Made by a program: the position numbers and the translations under genes
Notes under the pieces: model-generated
Seen by the model: the letters and a program-made list of their open reading frames with translations, nothing else
The model's database searches: none
Told to the model about the DNA's origin: nothing
Shown here: positions 1 through 8,832 of the stretch, one piece after another
Layout of the letters: the number at the start of each line of letters is the position of its first letter
Position numbering within the stretch: position 1 is the first letter of the stretch
Assembly: GCA_037892935.1 (NCBI GenBank)
Contig: JAYXKI010000006.1
Span: forward strand, 310,001 to 374,000
Length of the DNA: 64,000 bases
From: Phlebopus portentosus
Taxonomy: Eukaryota; Basidiomycota; Agaricomycetes; Boletales; Boletinellaceae
Direction: 5' to 3'

Positions 1-328
1 TGCATTACTTGCCTACTCAGACCATGCCAGCAGACATTATGACCAAAGCACTAAGCAGAGTAAAAGTGCAGGAGATGTGTAAGATGCTGGGATTATGTTG
101 AAGGAAGAAGTGTCAGATCAGGGGGGAGTGTTAGAAGTGTGATTCTGACACTCTTAGTATTTTGTAGTTTATTATTCTGTTTATATTCTTCCTTATGTCC
201 GCTTTCTTGATCATGTGATGCTTATGTAATCTCCTGTAAAAGCGGCACAGTCCATTGGTGAGTACTCTACATCAAGTGTACTCACCACTGGACTTAGTGG
301 TCCCTTGCTGGATTTGTGTGATCTAACA
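1..328 (+). mobile_element. 3' end of a Ty1/copia element (same family as 7395-13650), cut by the window start
   Basis: Bases 1-110 encode the last residues of the RNase H/C-terminal part of copia Pol and end in TGA. They match the end of the intact element (13271 onward) almost base for base. A purine tract (ggggggag, 121-128) and a 200-base LTR follow. The 5' part of this copy lies outside the window, so its completeness and target duplication cannot be judged. Confidence 0.93.
129..328 (+). repeat. 3' LTR of the partial copia element, short 200-base form
   Basis: The LTR starts TGTTAG and ends CTAACA, the same inverted ends as the LTRs of the intact element. It is 52 bases shorter because it has one copy of a segment that is tandemly duplicated in the 252-base LTRs at 7395 and 13399. 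It sits directly against an antisense copia fragment that starts at 329. Confidence 0.93.
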
Positions 329-1969
329 CTTTAGTGGATAAGTAGCTAGTGAAGGAGGATGATGTGTAGGACTGTGTGAAGGAGGACTAGGTGATGGATT
401 AGGTGGAGGACTAGGTGTAGGTGTAGGTGTAGGCATAGGAGGATCTGCTGGATGCATAGGAGCAGGTGGTGGAGGAGGAGCTGGCAGAACATCAATAGCA
501 TCCTCTACTCCCCCCTGTTCTGGCAGGTCTTCTGTCTGTGTAGGCATATTCACCCTCAAGTCAACTGGGTTTCTAGATGTACCAGGGAAGACTCTCTCAT
601 CAAATTGAGCAGAGTCACTAATGACTTCCTTCCTAGTAAGTGGATTCCAGAACAACCAGCCTTTATAGTTAGAGGGATAGCCTAGGAACACACATTTCTG
701 TGTGTGGGACTGCAGCTGCTTGTGTTGATCTTTCTTCACAAGTATATAGGAGGTGCATCCAAATACATGCAAGTGAGAGACATCTGGCTTTGACTGGAAC
801 CAGAGCTCATAGGGTGTACTGGCAGACACAGCAGAGGTGGGAGAGCAAATGTATACATGTACAAATGCTGTCACTGCATCCCACCAGAAGCTAGAGGGCA
901 GGTGTGCTTCATTAAGCATAGTAGTGATGCCCTCTGCAAGTGTCCTGTTAGCACGCTCTGCAACACCATTCTGATGAGGTTCATCTCTAATAGTGTGCTG
1001 TCTGTGGATACCTGCAGTAATACAGAACTGGTCCCATTCCTTAGACACATATTCTCCACCTTTATCATTACGAGTGGCTTTGATCTTCACTCCTAACTAG
1101 TTCTCTGCATAGGCCTTAAATTGCTTGAAGGCAGCAAATGCATCACTCTTCTTCTTCAATGGGAGAACAGCCCAGTAGCGGCTGTAATCATTAATGAAGG
1201 TGATCTAATATTTAAAGCCATGTCTAGATTGGACAGGCAATGGACCATGAACATCAGAGTGAACCAATTGGAGGGGACCAGAAGCTCTGTGAGATGCAAG
1301 TTTGGAGATATTAGACCTGTGCTGCTTGCCAGTAATGCAAGGTTTACAGATAGGATCTGGAGTGCTCTTGAACTTGACAACCATTCTCTTGACCAACTTC
1401 TCAGTTATCAACCTATTAATATCATCATGATTGAGGTGTGCAAAGTGTCTGTGCCAAAGTGTAGTATCAAGTGAACAGGTGCTGGTGAATGCAGCATAAG
1501 CAATGGTAGGGACAATGTAGCTATTGAGAGTTGCTGCATTGTTAGAGGTGATGTTTGCAGTGAAAAGAACTGTTCCATAATGATAGAAAAGCATCTTGTT
1601 ATGGTGAATGGTGATAACATATGATTTGGAACAAGTTAAATACAGGACTGAGAGGAGATTGTTTCTAAGATCAGGAACATAAAGTACACACTTAAATTCA
1701 AGTAACTGTCCAGGTTTGCCACCAACTACAGGCTGAAAGCGCACTGTGCCAATGCCAACTGAATAAATAACTTGGTTGTTGGCTAAACGAATAGGGGTGT
1801 GATTTATTGAGTATTTGGTGAACTAATGACGATGTGGAGTCATGTGGCAAGTGGCACCTGTGTCAGCAATCCAGTCAGTTCCTGCATCTGGGATAAGAGG
1901 TGAATGGGGATTGGTGTAGTCAAGAGCACTTGCATTGCCAGCAAATTCAGCAGATTCAGCAGATTCATC
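329..1969 (-). pseudogene. Antisense copia gag-pol fragment (gag end to integrase), broken
   Basis: Read on the minus strand this follows the intact copia Gag-Pol from just after the zinc-knuckle region (about 1969) through the protease and the pre-integrase zinc motif to the integrase core and the Pro-rich spacer, where it stops abruptly at the LTR boundary at 329. A TGG-to-TAG change near 1206 stops the frame after the HGFKY motif. The second integrase Asp of the RDDKGGE motif reads Asn here (RNDKGGE), a G-to-A change at a CpG. The 5' end is truncated at about 1970. It is an old copy into which the younger sense copy (1-328) apparently inserted. Confidence 0.9.
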
Positions 1970-2099
1970 TGATCCAGTCTTGAGTGCACAGGAGTATGTG
2001 GTAGACCTAGATGTTCACCATCTTCAAGGGACAGGGCCAGGTTAGATAGGCCTAGGTGACAGTAGGTGCATTGCTACATTTGCTAAAAAAATTGCTGAG
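1970..2099. other. Unassigned junction sequence
   Basis: About 130 bases between the truncated antisense copia fragment and the dioxygenase remnant. I see no coding frame, repeat or family resemblance here. Confidence 0.3.
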
Positions 2100-3155
2100 C
2101 GGTAGATGCAGGTACAGGGCCAGAAGTTACATCCTTAGATGGCAGCGAGATAAAATGGCTTGTAGAGCATGAGGGGTGGCGCTATATTCCAAATGACCCC
2201 AGGTAAGTCGCTGTTGGATTCCTAACTTCTATTCTAATATGGGCCATCAAGGAGGGTGCAGGTCTTTGTTAGACAGGGGGAGACAAGTTTTTGCTGTTAA
2301 AGCTAGAACACCCAACAACTGGGACCGCACTGTGACTGGGGTTGAGAAAGCCATAGATGAATTTAGCTCAGCAATTAACCTTGGGAACAAGGATCTCTTT
2401 AATCACAGATGAGGGGAGTTCCCAAGTTTTGTATTTAGTGATGCTGCATATGGAGAGGGATGATCAGTAAGCAGAGAGCCTCTCTCTATCTGAATGAGAC
2501 TCACTTAGCATATATCTATAGCAACCTGTGACTGTAAAGGTCAAGGATAGCAGGGTAGAAGCTCTGCAAAAATTCCAAAATGATGCCAGCATAGAGCATT
2601 ATTTGGGATTTGTTTCTAGTAAGTTGACCTGTCCTGGCAATTGCTACTAGCCAGTTCTCATTGCTGCCAGGCACCTTCAAGACCTGGTTTCCACTCATAT
2701 CTGAGCTCTACGAGAGAGAAAAGCGATGCACCGCAAGTCACAACAGCATAACAGCAAGTGTGCTTCTTAAATTGCAGTTCTTCTCTATGGCTCTTAACTT
2801 AGGTGGGGAGGTTGCAACATGCTGGCACAGAGATGCAAAGAATTTATTTTTTGGCCTCTGCTGTGTCGGTGTCTTTGGGTGCTTTGACTGGAGAAATTCT
2901 GGACAGCTGATGTTAAAGGAGGCAAAGGTCATCATTGAACTTAGACTTGGAGATGTCGTACTGTTCCCATCAGTAGCCCTAACACATAGGAATGCTCCAA
3001 TTGCCAACAACTTGAGCAGGAGATCAGTAGTTCTTTTTACAGCTGGGGTAAACTTTCAGCATATTGCTCAGGGGCATAAGATGGTAGGGTGCAGAAGTTA
3101 TAAAGAGAGAAAGGAGGAGGCAGAGGCTGGATATAGATGTTCATGTGAGGGGTAG
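2100..3155 (+). pseudogene. TET/JBP-type 2-oxoglutarate/Fe(II) dioxygenase, decayed
   Basis: The block 2740-3155 encodes the catalytic double-stranded beta-helix of the basidiomycete TET/JBP-like (2OG-FeII_Oxy_6) type. It has a C-W-H-R-D motif with the iron ligands H (2826-2828) and D (2832-2834), then FGLC, a GDVVLFPS strand, the distal iron ligand in LTHRN (H at 2985-2987), and an Arg-Ser motif (RRSVVLF) expected to bind 2-oxoglutarate. In the family these enzymes oxidise 5-methylcytosine or thymine in DNA, and in mushrooms many copies travel with transposons. Upstream, 2290-2470 reads as an N-terminal segment (NNWDRTVTGVEKAIDEF) but has an in-frame TGA at 2410-2412 and further shifts, so the copy is probably inactive. 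A likely intron begins with GTAAGT near 2203. No transposase of the usually associated KDZ type is visible nearby. Confidence 0.68.
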
Positions 3156-3335
3156 TGCCTTTACTCTACCCTGGAGGATCTCCAGAGCATAAGAACCTGT
3201 ACATAGCTGATCTAGTAGGGTAGAATTGAAGGCTGCCACTGTCACCAGAAAATTGCTGTGGACAGCTTAGTCAGCAGAATTTTCCATGTCAGCAGGCATG
3301 CCTCGGCAACAACTTAGCTCTTAGCAACAAACATC

Positions 3336-3644
3336 ATGCCAACTAGGTGCCCCCACTCACAAGGCAGGCGTGCCCTCTCCCAGCTCAGCCTAGAGCCATT
3401 CGTCAAGGATTCCCAGCTAGCTCTACAGCACAAACCCCTGTCAAGGCATCATATTACATACGAGGAGTTTAGCCTTTGGACGACTTTCATGTGGCTGGGA
3501 TTTAGACTTGGAATGTTTCAACCTGCAAGTCTAGCAGCATTCAGCATCTACACTGCGCTCAGAACCACAGCCATCCAGGAGGCACCTCTAGTAATTAGGG
3601 ACTACCTTGTGCATGCTCTTGCTGTAAGACTTTTTCTTGACTGA
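3336..3644 (+). CDS. Hypothetical open frame, 102 codons
   Basis: Starts at an ATG 180 bases after the dioxygenase remnant and ends in TGA. The product has no signal peptide and no recognisable domain. Residues 45-80 are moderately hydrophobic (TTFMWLGFRLGMF), not clearly a membrane helix. It could be a 3' exon of the upstream dioxygenase locus or chance. I do not recognise it. Confidence 0.22.
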   Translation: MPTRCPHSQGRRALSQLSLEPFVKDSQLALQHKPLSRHHITYEEFSLWTTFMWLGFRLGMFQPASLAAFSIYTALRTTAIQEAPLVIRDYLVHALAVRLFLD

Positions 3645-3659
3645 TCTGCGCCAGTCCTA

Positions 3660-4560
3660 ATGTATGAAAACAGATAGAGTTGGCAAGGCTCTGGTATCAG
3701 GCCTGATAAGGGCTAGTGCTTTACCAGCAATGTAAGCTACTTTACTCAGAACTACCTCTCTAAACAGCTATTCTGATTGACAAAATAATATAACACTCAA
3801 ATTCCCTAGGATAAGATTGTCACTTAGGTTATGGCAAAAAATAATTTACAGTTTTCTGTTTGCTTTGTTTTTTTGCTTTGTCATTTACAATATAGACTTG
3901 ATTGTCACTGCTGCCATATTCTATGTCTACTTGCAGCTCAGGTTTGCATCTGCGTATTACAAGGGCCTGCTCTTAGTAAGCTAAAGTGAGCAGCCAAACC
4001 GCAGTAGCTTAGCCAATCTCAGCTATTGCTTGGCCTCTTTTTTGCCCACCCACTACAACTGCCACGTAGTATACGTACCGCTACTGCCCCCACCCACCTT
4101 CCTCCTTATCATAGCAAAGCCCAGAAAACTCAGGCAATTAGCAGGAGCAGCCATGGTAAGGAGATTTACACCATTAAGAGTCGCTGGCATTTTAACCCTG
4201 CAGTAGCAGTAGCCAGAATCAAGGATTGGCAATCAAGAGAAGCTGCACTCTGCACCTCTAGCCTATCAGGTAAGCCTTAGCACCTCATTCTTGCAAGAAC
4301 CCAGTGATAACACACTGCACCTTTTTACTTAAAGAGAACAACTTGCTCAAGAGGACAGCTCCCCTCTCCAGAGTATCTGGAGGAGTATGCCACTGCCTTA
4401 GAAGGCAGCAGGGCTACTGCTATAGAAGAAGTAGCGCTGCAGCAGGGAGAGGGTTTCTAGACTAATTTACAGGGATGTAGTGGTGAGCCTATAGCTCATC
4501 TATCTAAGATGTATCTGATATTGGTGGTTAGAGCCCCAGCCCTCCTTATGCGATCATAGC
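3660..4560. other. No supported gene
   Basis: About 900 bases between the hypothetical frame and the DUF6532-like remnant. Short open frames exist (for example 4026-4280), but none has family resemblance or consistent coding character. I see no terminal repeats. Confidence 0.3.
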
Positions 4561-4589
4561 AATAGCCAGATAGAGGATTTTAGGCAGGA

Positions 4590-6240
4590 CAGTGCTACTT
4601 TTTATAATGATGGTGGAGGGCAGAGAGATAACGAGAGGACTAGCAAGGACGAGGTTAAAGATTAAGATGAAGCTGAGAAGGACAGCAGTGAAAACTCCAG
4701 CAAAGATAGCAGCAGCAGTGAGGATGGGTGTGGGAGTGACAATGGTGGTGGGAGCGATGGTGGTAGTGGAAGCTACCACAAGGGCAAGGGTGTGGAAGAG
4801 GCCTACTCTACTGACAATAGTGACTGGGAGGCAGTTCAAAACAAGGGCTGAAACACAAGTGTTAAGAAACTTCTAAAGTCTAATCAAGAGGTCTTTATGG
4901 AGAGTAAGAGCAACCTAAGTGACGATCCCTCTGGAAAGGATAGCAAGCAGCATAGAAAAGCTTAGAGAAAGCGGAAGTCAAGGCTTGAGCAAGGTAAGTG
5001 TCTACCAGCTATTACAAGCTGCTACTAACAAAGGACAGAGCCAGGTCAAGCGAAGGATGACCACTTTCTGTCCAAATTCGAGGGTTCAGAGAAGCTACTT
5101 ATAATTACTGCATCTGGCATGCTCAGACTATATATGCTTGCCTACCAGTTTTTCCCAGACTACCATACACAGTCATCTACTCAGCGCAGTATACTGAGTA
5201 AAGCAAGGCAGCAATTGGATAGAAATAACCAAAATAGTGAGTAGCTTTTATAGGAGTGGATCTGCGTCCAAAGTGCTTAGCCGAGTTTACTTTCTAGAGT
5301 TTTCAGAGGAGCAGATACTAACAACTAACCGAATGATAGACTGTGTAAGTACTTCAATATATGGTATTGCTACAATTGACAGCTGGCCTTTAGCTCAGTA
5401 GAGAGGCAACTACTATAAAAGGGGCATTTATAAGAACTGCCAGAGAGATAGTGCTTGAGTACTACTCAATCACTCCAGGCCGAGATGATAAAGATGTCAA
5501 AGACATTTACAAAGGTCATATTGAACAGCTTTCTGACAAGATCACTGAGGAGGTTAAGGAAACTGCAATGAGAAAGGCTCTTAAAGCAGCAAAGAAAGGC
5601 CGTGTAGCAGCACTGATAGGTGACTTGCTTGAGGAGCCTAGCAGCAACTACATGTTTGCCACCTTAGATGTACGTCTGCCAACTTTTTCTTAGTAGTGAA
5701 CTCATATCTCAATGTCTCAGAGTGATAAAGGGGATCCTTACTCCCATAAAGCCATTCATGAGCTCATTGCGAGAACAGTCTTTACACATACCAAGGATTT
5801 GGTAGCTCTCTCTGAGCGCCAACCAGGCTGGGTCTGGCCAATACCAATCCATCTCATTGCAGTAGCTATGCAAGCTGTAAGTTGCTTTACTGTAAAGAAG
5901 CCTATTTGAGAGCTAATATAAGTTAGATCTGTTGCGCGCTAGAAGAGCATTCTTCTGGAAATGCACAGAGAGCTTCAACTAGCTTTTCAAGTGCCAGGTA
6001 CAGGTCGTCTGTTAATGTGTTGAAGGAGAACATAAAGCTCTTCAAGATAAATAAACCCGAGTCATTTGAGAAAGTACGAACAGCGATACTTAATATGGGA
6101 AAGTAAGCATTAGTATTATATACTATATAGTTTTCTATTAACATCTAAGTAGAGCTCATCTATCTTCAAGGGGAAAGCACATCTTAGAGCAGAAGAAGGT
6201 GGCAGTAGGCTATAACCCTAATAAGAGAAAGCGTACTGAC
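4590..6240 (+). pseudogene. DUF6532-like protein gene, decayed, with introns
   Basis: The conserved C-terminal half resembles DUF6532, an uncharacterised domain abundant in Agaricomycetes. It runs from RTAREIVLEYYSI (about 5430) through MFATLD to the PYSHKAIHELIARTVF block (from 5736), the IPIHLIAVAMQA block, and EEHSSGNAQRAS (5942 onward). A phase-0 intron of 51 bases is clear at 5670-5720 (GTACGT to CAG). Removing it joins TLD to SDKGDPYSHKA. A second intron starts with GTAAGT at 5877; its acceptor near 5942-5947 is not resolved. Upstream, 4690-4855 encodes a Ser/Asp/Glu/Gly-rich acidic tract and 4920-5000 a basic tract, but TAA, TGA and TAG stops interrupt that frame. The role of the family is unknown. 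I judge it a pseudogene, though the 3' exons alone look well preserved. Confidence 0.5.
5670..5720 (+). other. Phase-0 spliceosomal intron in the DUF6532-like remnant
   Basis: GTACGT donor and CAG acceptor, 51 bases, flanked by an in-frame join between LD and SDKG. Length and sites fit basidiomycete introns. Confidence 0.55.
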
Positions 6241-6259
6241 AGGTAAGTCAAAGTGAACC

Positions 6260-7019
6260 TTCTACTGTGATTTTGCCACTCATTACTAATAGTAGTGACT
6301 AAATATGACATACTCTGGCTATAGGAAGGGCATCTTCGACTAGGCTCATCTAGTTGTTCCAGTAATGTAAGCAGCTTCTATTAGCTTCTAGAAGTAGCTA
6401 GCTCACTATTTGATAGCACCTATATATTTCTTTCATCTTATTTTTCTCTCTTGCTCTTTTAATTCACTGTCATTCCTTACTTAATTGTAACTCTAATCAT
6501 CCCTACGAGGTTTATATATATCTAGATCACTCTCAGAAGTGCTTAATAGGTATGTGAATAGATTTAAACTGCAGCTATAATAATCTAAGTGTGCTACTAT
6601 CTACTGTCTGACTATGAACAGAGCAGTTATCAGCAACTACCTTTTACTAAGAATCTCTATCAGGCATTAGTATGCTATTCAGTAATATCCACTACTAGTA
6701 ATTATAAGCTACTCACCACTTTATTAGCCTTCTATCAGTTTATACTGGCTAACAAATATAGTTTACTATACTTTATAATAAACTACTATTAATAACTATC
6801 TTAGTATAACATAATATCCTCTAATAGGTACTGGCTACTATCTATGACTACCTACTACTACATAAGACTTTAGTCTAGTATCTGCTATAGATACTACTAA
6901 TTACACAATACTACTGCAAACTATAGCCTCATATCTGCTACTATTACCTGCTACCATCTACATACCAACTTACTCTAACCCCACTTATTGACAACTATTC
7001 AACAATATTGGTAGTTAGA
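6260..7019. other. AT-rich sequence with many short tandem-like CTA/TAC motifs
   Basis: Strongly A+T-rich with no coding frame above chance. Part of it may belong to the dispersed AT-rich repeat that ends at 7247, because similar sequence follows the same landmark motif near 56350-56450, but the alignment decays and I cannot fix a boundary. Confidence 0.4.
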
Positions 7020-7247
7020 CAATATGTACTATCTACTACTTTGTAGCCCTATAAATAAATATCAGCTATGTAACTATGGCCTCTATAAAGCTTTACAAGC
7101 CTCTATATAATAGGGGGGTCACGATAAATCACTATAGACTACTAACTTATTATAGGCCTCTATATAGCAGCCTATAGCAGTAGGTAGTAGGGAGTAACAG
7201 GGAGTAGCAGGGAGTAGCAGTGAATACTTTGGACTGTTTTCCTGATG
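7020..7247 (-). repeat. AT-rich dispersed repeat, copy 1 (terminal part)
   Basis: On the minus strand this region matches the start of the repeat at 56211. Shared landmarks in order are an aaaacagtcc motif at the end, a run of diverged 10-base units (agggagtagc type), a palindromic block around 7151-7176, and a gtgaccccccta motif. No protein is encoded. The sharp shared end at 7247 and 56211 suggests a mobile element terminus, class unknown. Confidence 0.65.
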
Positions 7248-7389
7248 CATGCCAAGTTGTGAATAAGTTGATAGGTGGTTTAAGCCTACTTGGTTTAACC
7301 AACTATCAACTGTTGCACTTCTTGTGCATGCCAGTGATACATAGTGCATTATGCACCCTTTTCTTATCTTCTATGTAGAGGAAGAGGAG

Positions 7390-7394
7390 CTAAT
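7390..7394. repeat. Target-site duplication CTAAT, left copy
   Basis: Five bases directly before the 5' LTR, repeated exactly at 13651-13655 after the 3' LTR. Confidence 0.95.
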
Positions 7395-7646
7395 TGTTAG
7401 AAGTGTGATTCTGACACTCTTAGTATTTTGTAGTTTATTGTTCTGTTTATATTCTTCCTTATGTCCGCTTTCTTGATCATGTGATGCTTATGTAATCTCC
7501 TGTAAAAGCGGCACAGTCCATTGGTGAGTACTCTACATCAAGTGTACTCACCACTGGACTCAGGTATGTAGTTAGACTGCTAATATACATCAAGTGTACT
7601 CACCACTGGACTCAGTGGTCCCTTGCTGGATTTGTGTGATCTAACA
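7395..7646 (+). repeat. 5' LTR of the complete copia element
   Basis: TGTTAG to CTAACA, 252 bases. It contains an internal near-perfect tandem duplication with a 52-base period (the acatcaagtgtactcaccac segment occurs twice), absent from the 200-base LTR at 129. It should carry the promoter and the transcription start, but I see no strong TATA box. Confidence 0.97.
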
Positions 7647-7668
7647 GGTTATGAGCCTTGTGCTCTAG
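7647..7668 (+). promoter_or_regulatory. Primer-binding site, complementary to the anticodon arm of initiator tRNA-Met
   Basis: The 11 bases immediately after the 5' LTR (ggttatgagcc) are the exact complement of the conserved eukaryotic tRNA-iMet anticodon loop and stem (ggctcataacc), and the next bases still pair with G-U wobble. Priming from a cleaved half of tRNA-iMet is established for Drosophila copia and yeast Ty5. That it works here is inferred from position and sequence. Confidence 0.8.
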
Positions 7669-8832
7669 CTGTCTGCACTGCCGCATTTTTGAGTTTTTGG
7701 GTTTGGAGAGCTGCTGCTGTTGTCAGAGAAGCTTTTGGTGTTCTGGACTGGCCTTTTGGTGTGTTCCTAGTGTTCCCATCATCCTCTGCACCCTTCTGTG
7801 CAGTTTCCACAGTCCCAGAGCCCTCTGCCTTCTTCTTTGGCCTTTATTAGTGCCAAATCTCCCCAAAACTCCGCCGCTTGATTGCTCCACAACCGTCCAG
7901 CCGTTTTTGACGCCCTTTGGCACGTTTACTCGGCCCATATAGGCCTACTGTCCTGCCGAGTTTCAGCCTGATCCGTTGCGATTTGACACCGCTATAGCCC
8001 TATCACTTTTGGCTATTTTCGAAGTTGCATTGCCTATCCCGGGTGAACTGCTGATCCGTTTCTCACGAAATTTGGCACGTCTATCCGGCCTATTTTCACG
8101 TCCCCTGTCGCGAAGTTTCAGCCAAATCGGTCAAGAACTCGCCGACTTATTGAAGGATCTTTGTTTTACACCCCATTTTGCCAACTTTCGATTTTCTCGG
8201 CAACCGCTGATCCGATCCGAACACCCTTTGGTGTGCATACGGCTCCCATACCTGTGCATATTTTCACCAAGTTTCAGCCTGAGCGGCCGCGGTTTAACTG
8301 CGCTGTGGGCTATTCTTGTGCCGACGGAAATCGTCGATTGCTGCCGATCCGCTGATCCGATCCGCGTGCTCTTTGCACCGTTCGATTCCGCTCGTCGTCC
8401 TCTATCTGCGTGCCAATTTGCGCACCGTTCCGCCCATCCGTTCCCTCTCTGCGCTGCATTTTGTGTCTGGCAGCTCTGGTGTTAATTGGTGTGTGGCTCC
8501 ATCACTGTTGTTGGATCAGCCTAGCCTACAGACTGTGAAGCTTGCCTGCCCGGCCTTAGTTCGCTGGTTGTAGTCATTCTTTGAGTGTCTACTTAAGCCT
8601 AGAGCCTCTCTCAGTTAGCGGTGCCTGCGGGGTCTTAGCAGACCAACAGACCAGCACTGTCTTGCGGCAAATCTGTGTATACTTCGGTGACTGTAGAAGA
8701 CTGCACTGGTTGGCATTGATCTGTCACCTCCAGGCATAAATTTGTTAGCGCTCTCTCCCTCATTGCTCTCTTACTGCTTATTTCTTCTAAGCATCATCTG
8801 TCCACTCTCATCCACACCTCATTTCAACTATC
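7669..8832 (+). other. Long untranslated leader of the copia element with a diverged 155-base tandem array
   Basis: About 1.16 kb separates the primer site from the gag start. Between roughly 7893 and 8365 a unit recurs with a period of 155-156 bases: the tttcagcc core occurs at 7961, 8116 and 8272, and the gctgatccg core at 8050, 8206 and 8351. The frames here are short and unlike proteins. It may hold packaging or translation signals. Confidence 0.6.

Noticed and set aside
1121..1474. Plus-strand frames inside 329-1969 and their mirrors at 10234-10930
   Set aside because: They are complements of copia integrase coding sequence; the same frames appear opposite the intact element.
4592..4876. 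Plus-strand and minus-strand Val/Thr-rich frames near 4550-4876
   Set aside because: Both are shadows of the Ser/Asp/Gly-rich tract assigned to the DUF6532-like remnant.
7893..8370. Leader repeat as a CRISPR-like array
   Set aside because: The period is 155 bases with diverged units and no constant short repeat with unique spacers; the sequence is also a eukaryotic retroelement.
7623..8573. Short plus-strand frames in the copia leader as coding exons
   Set aside because: They overlap the diverged 155-base repeat, are mutually out of frame and lack domains.
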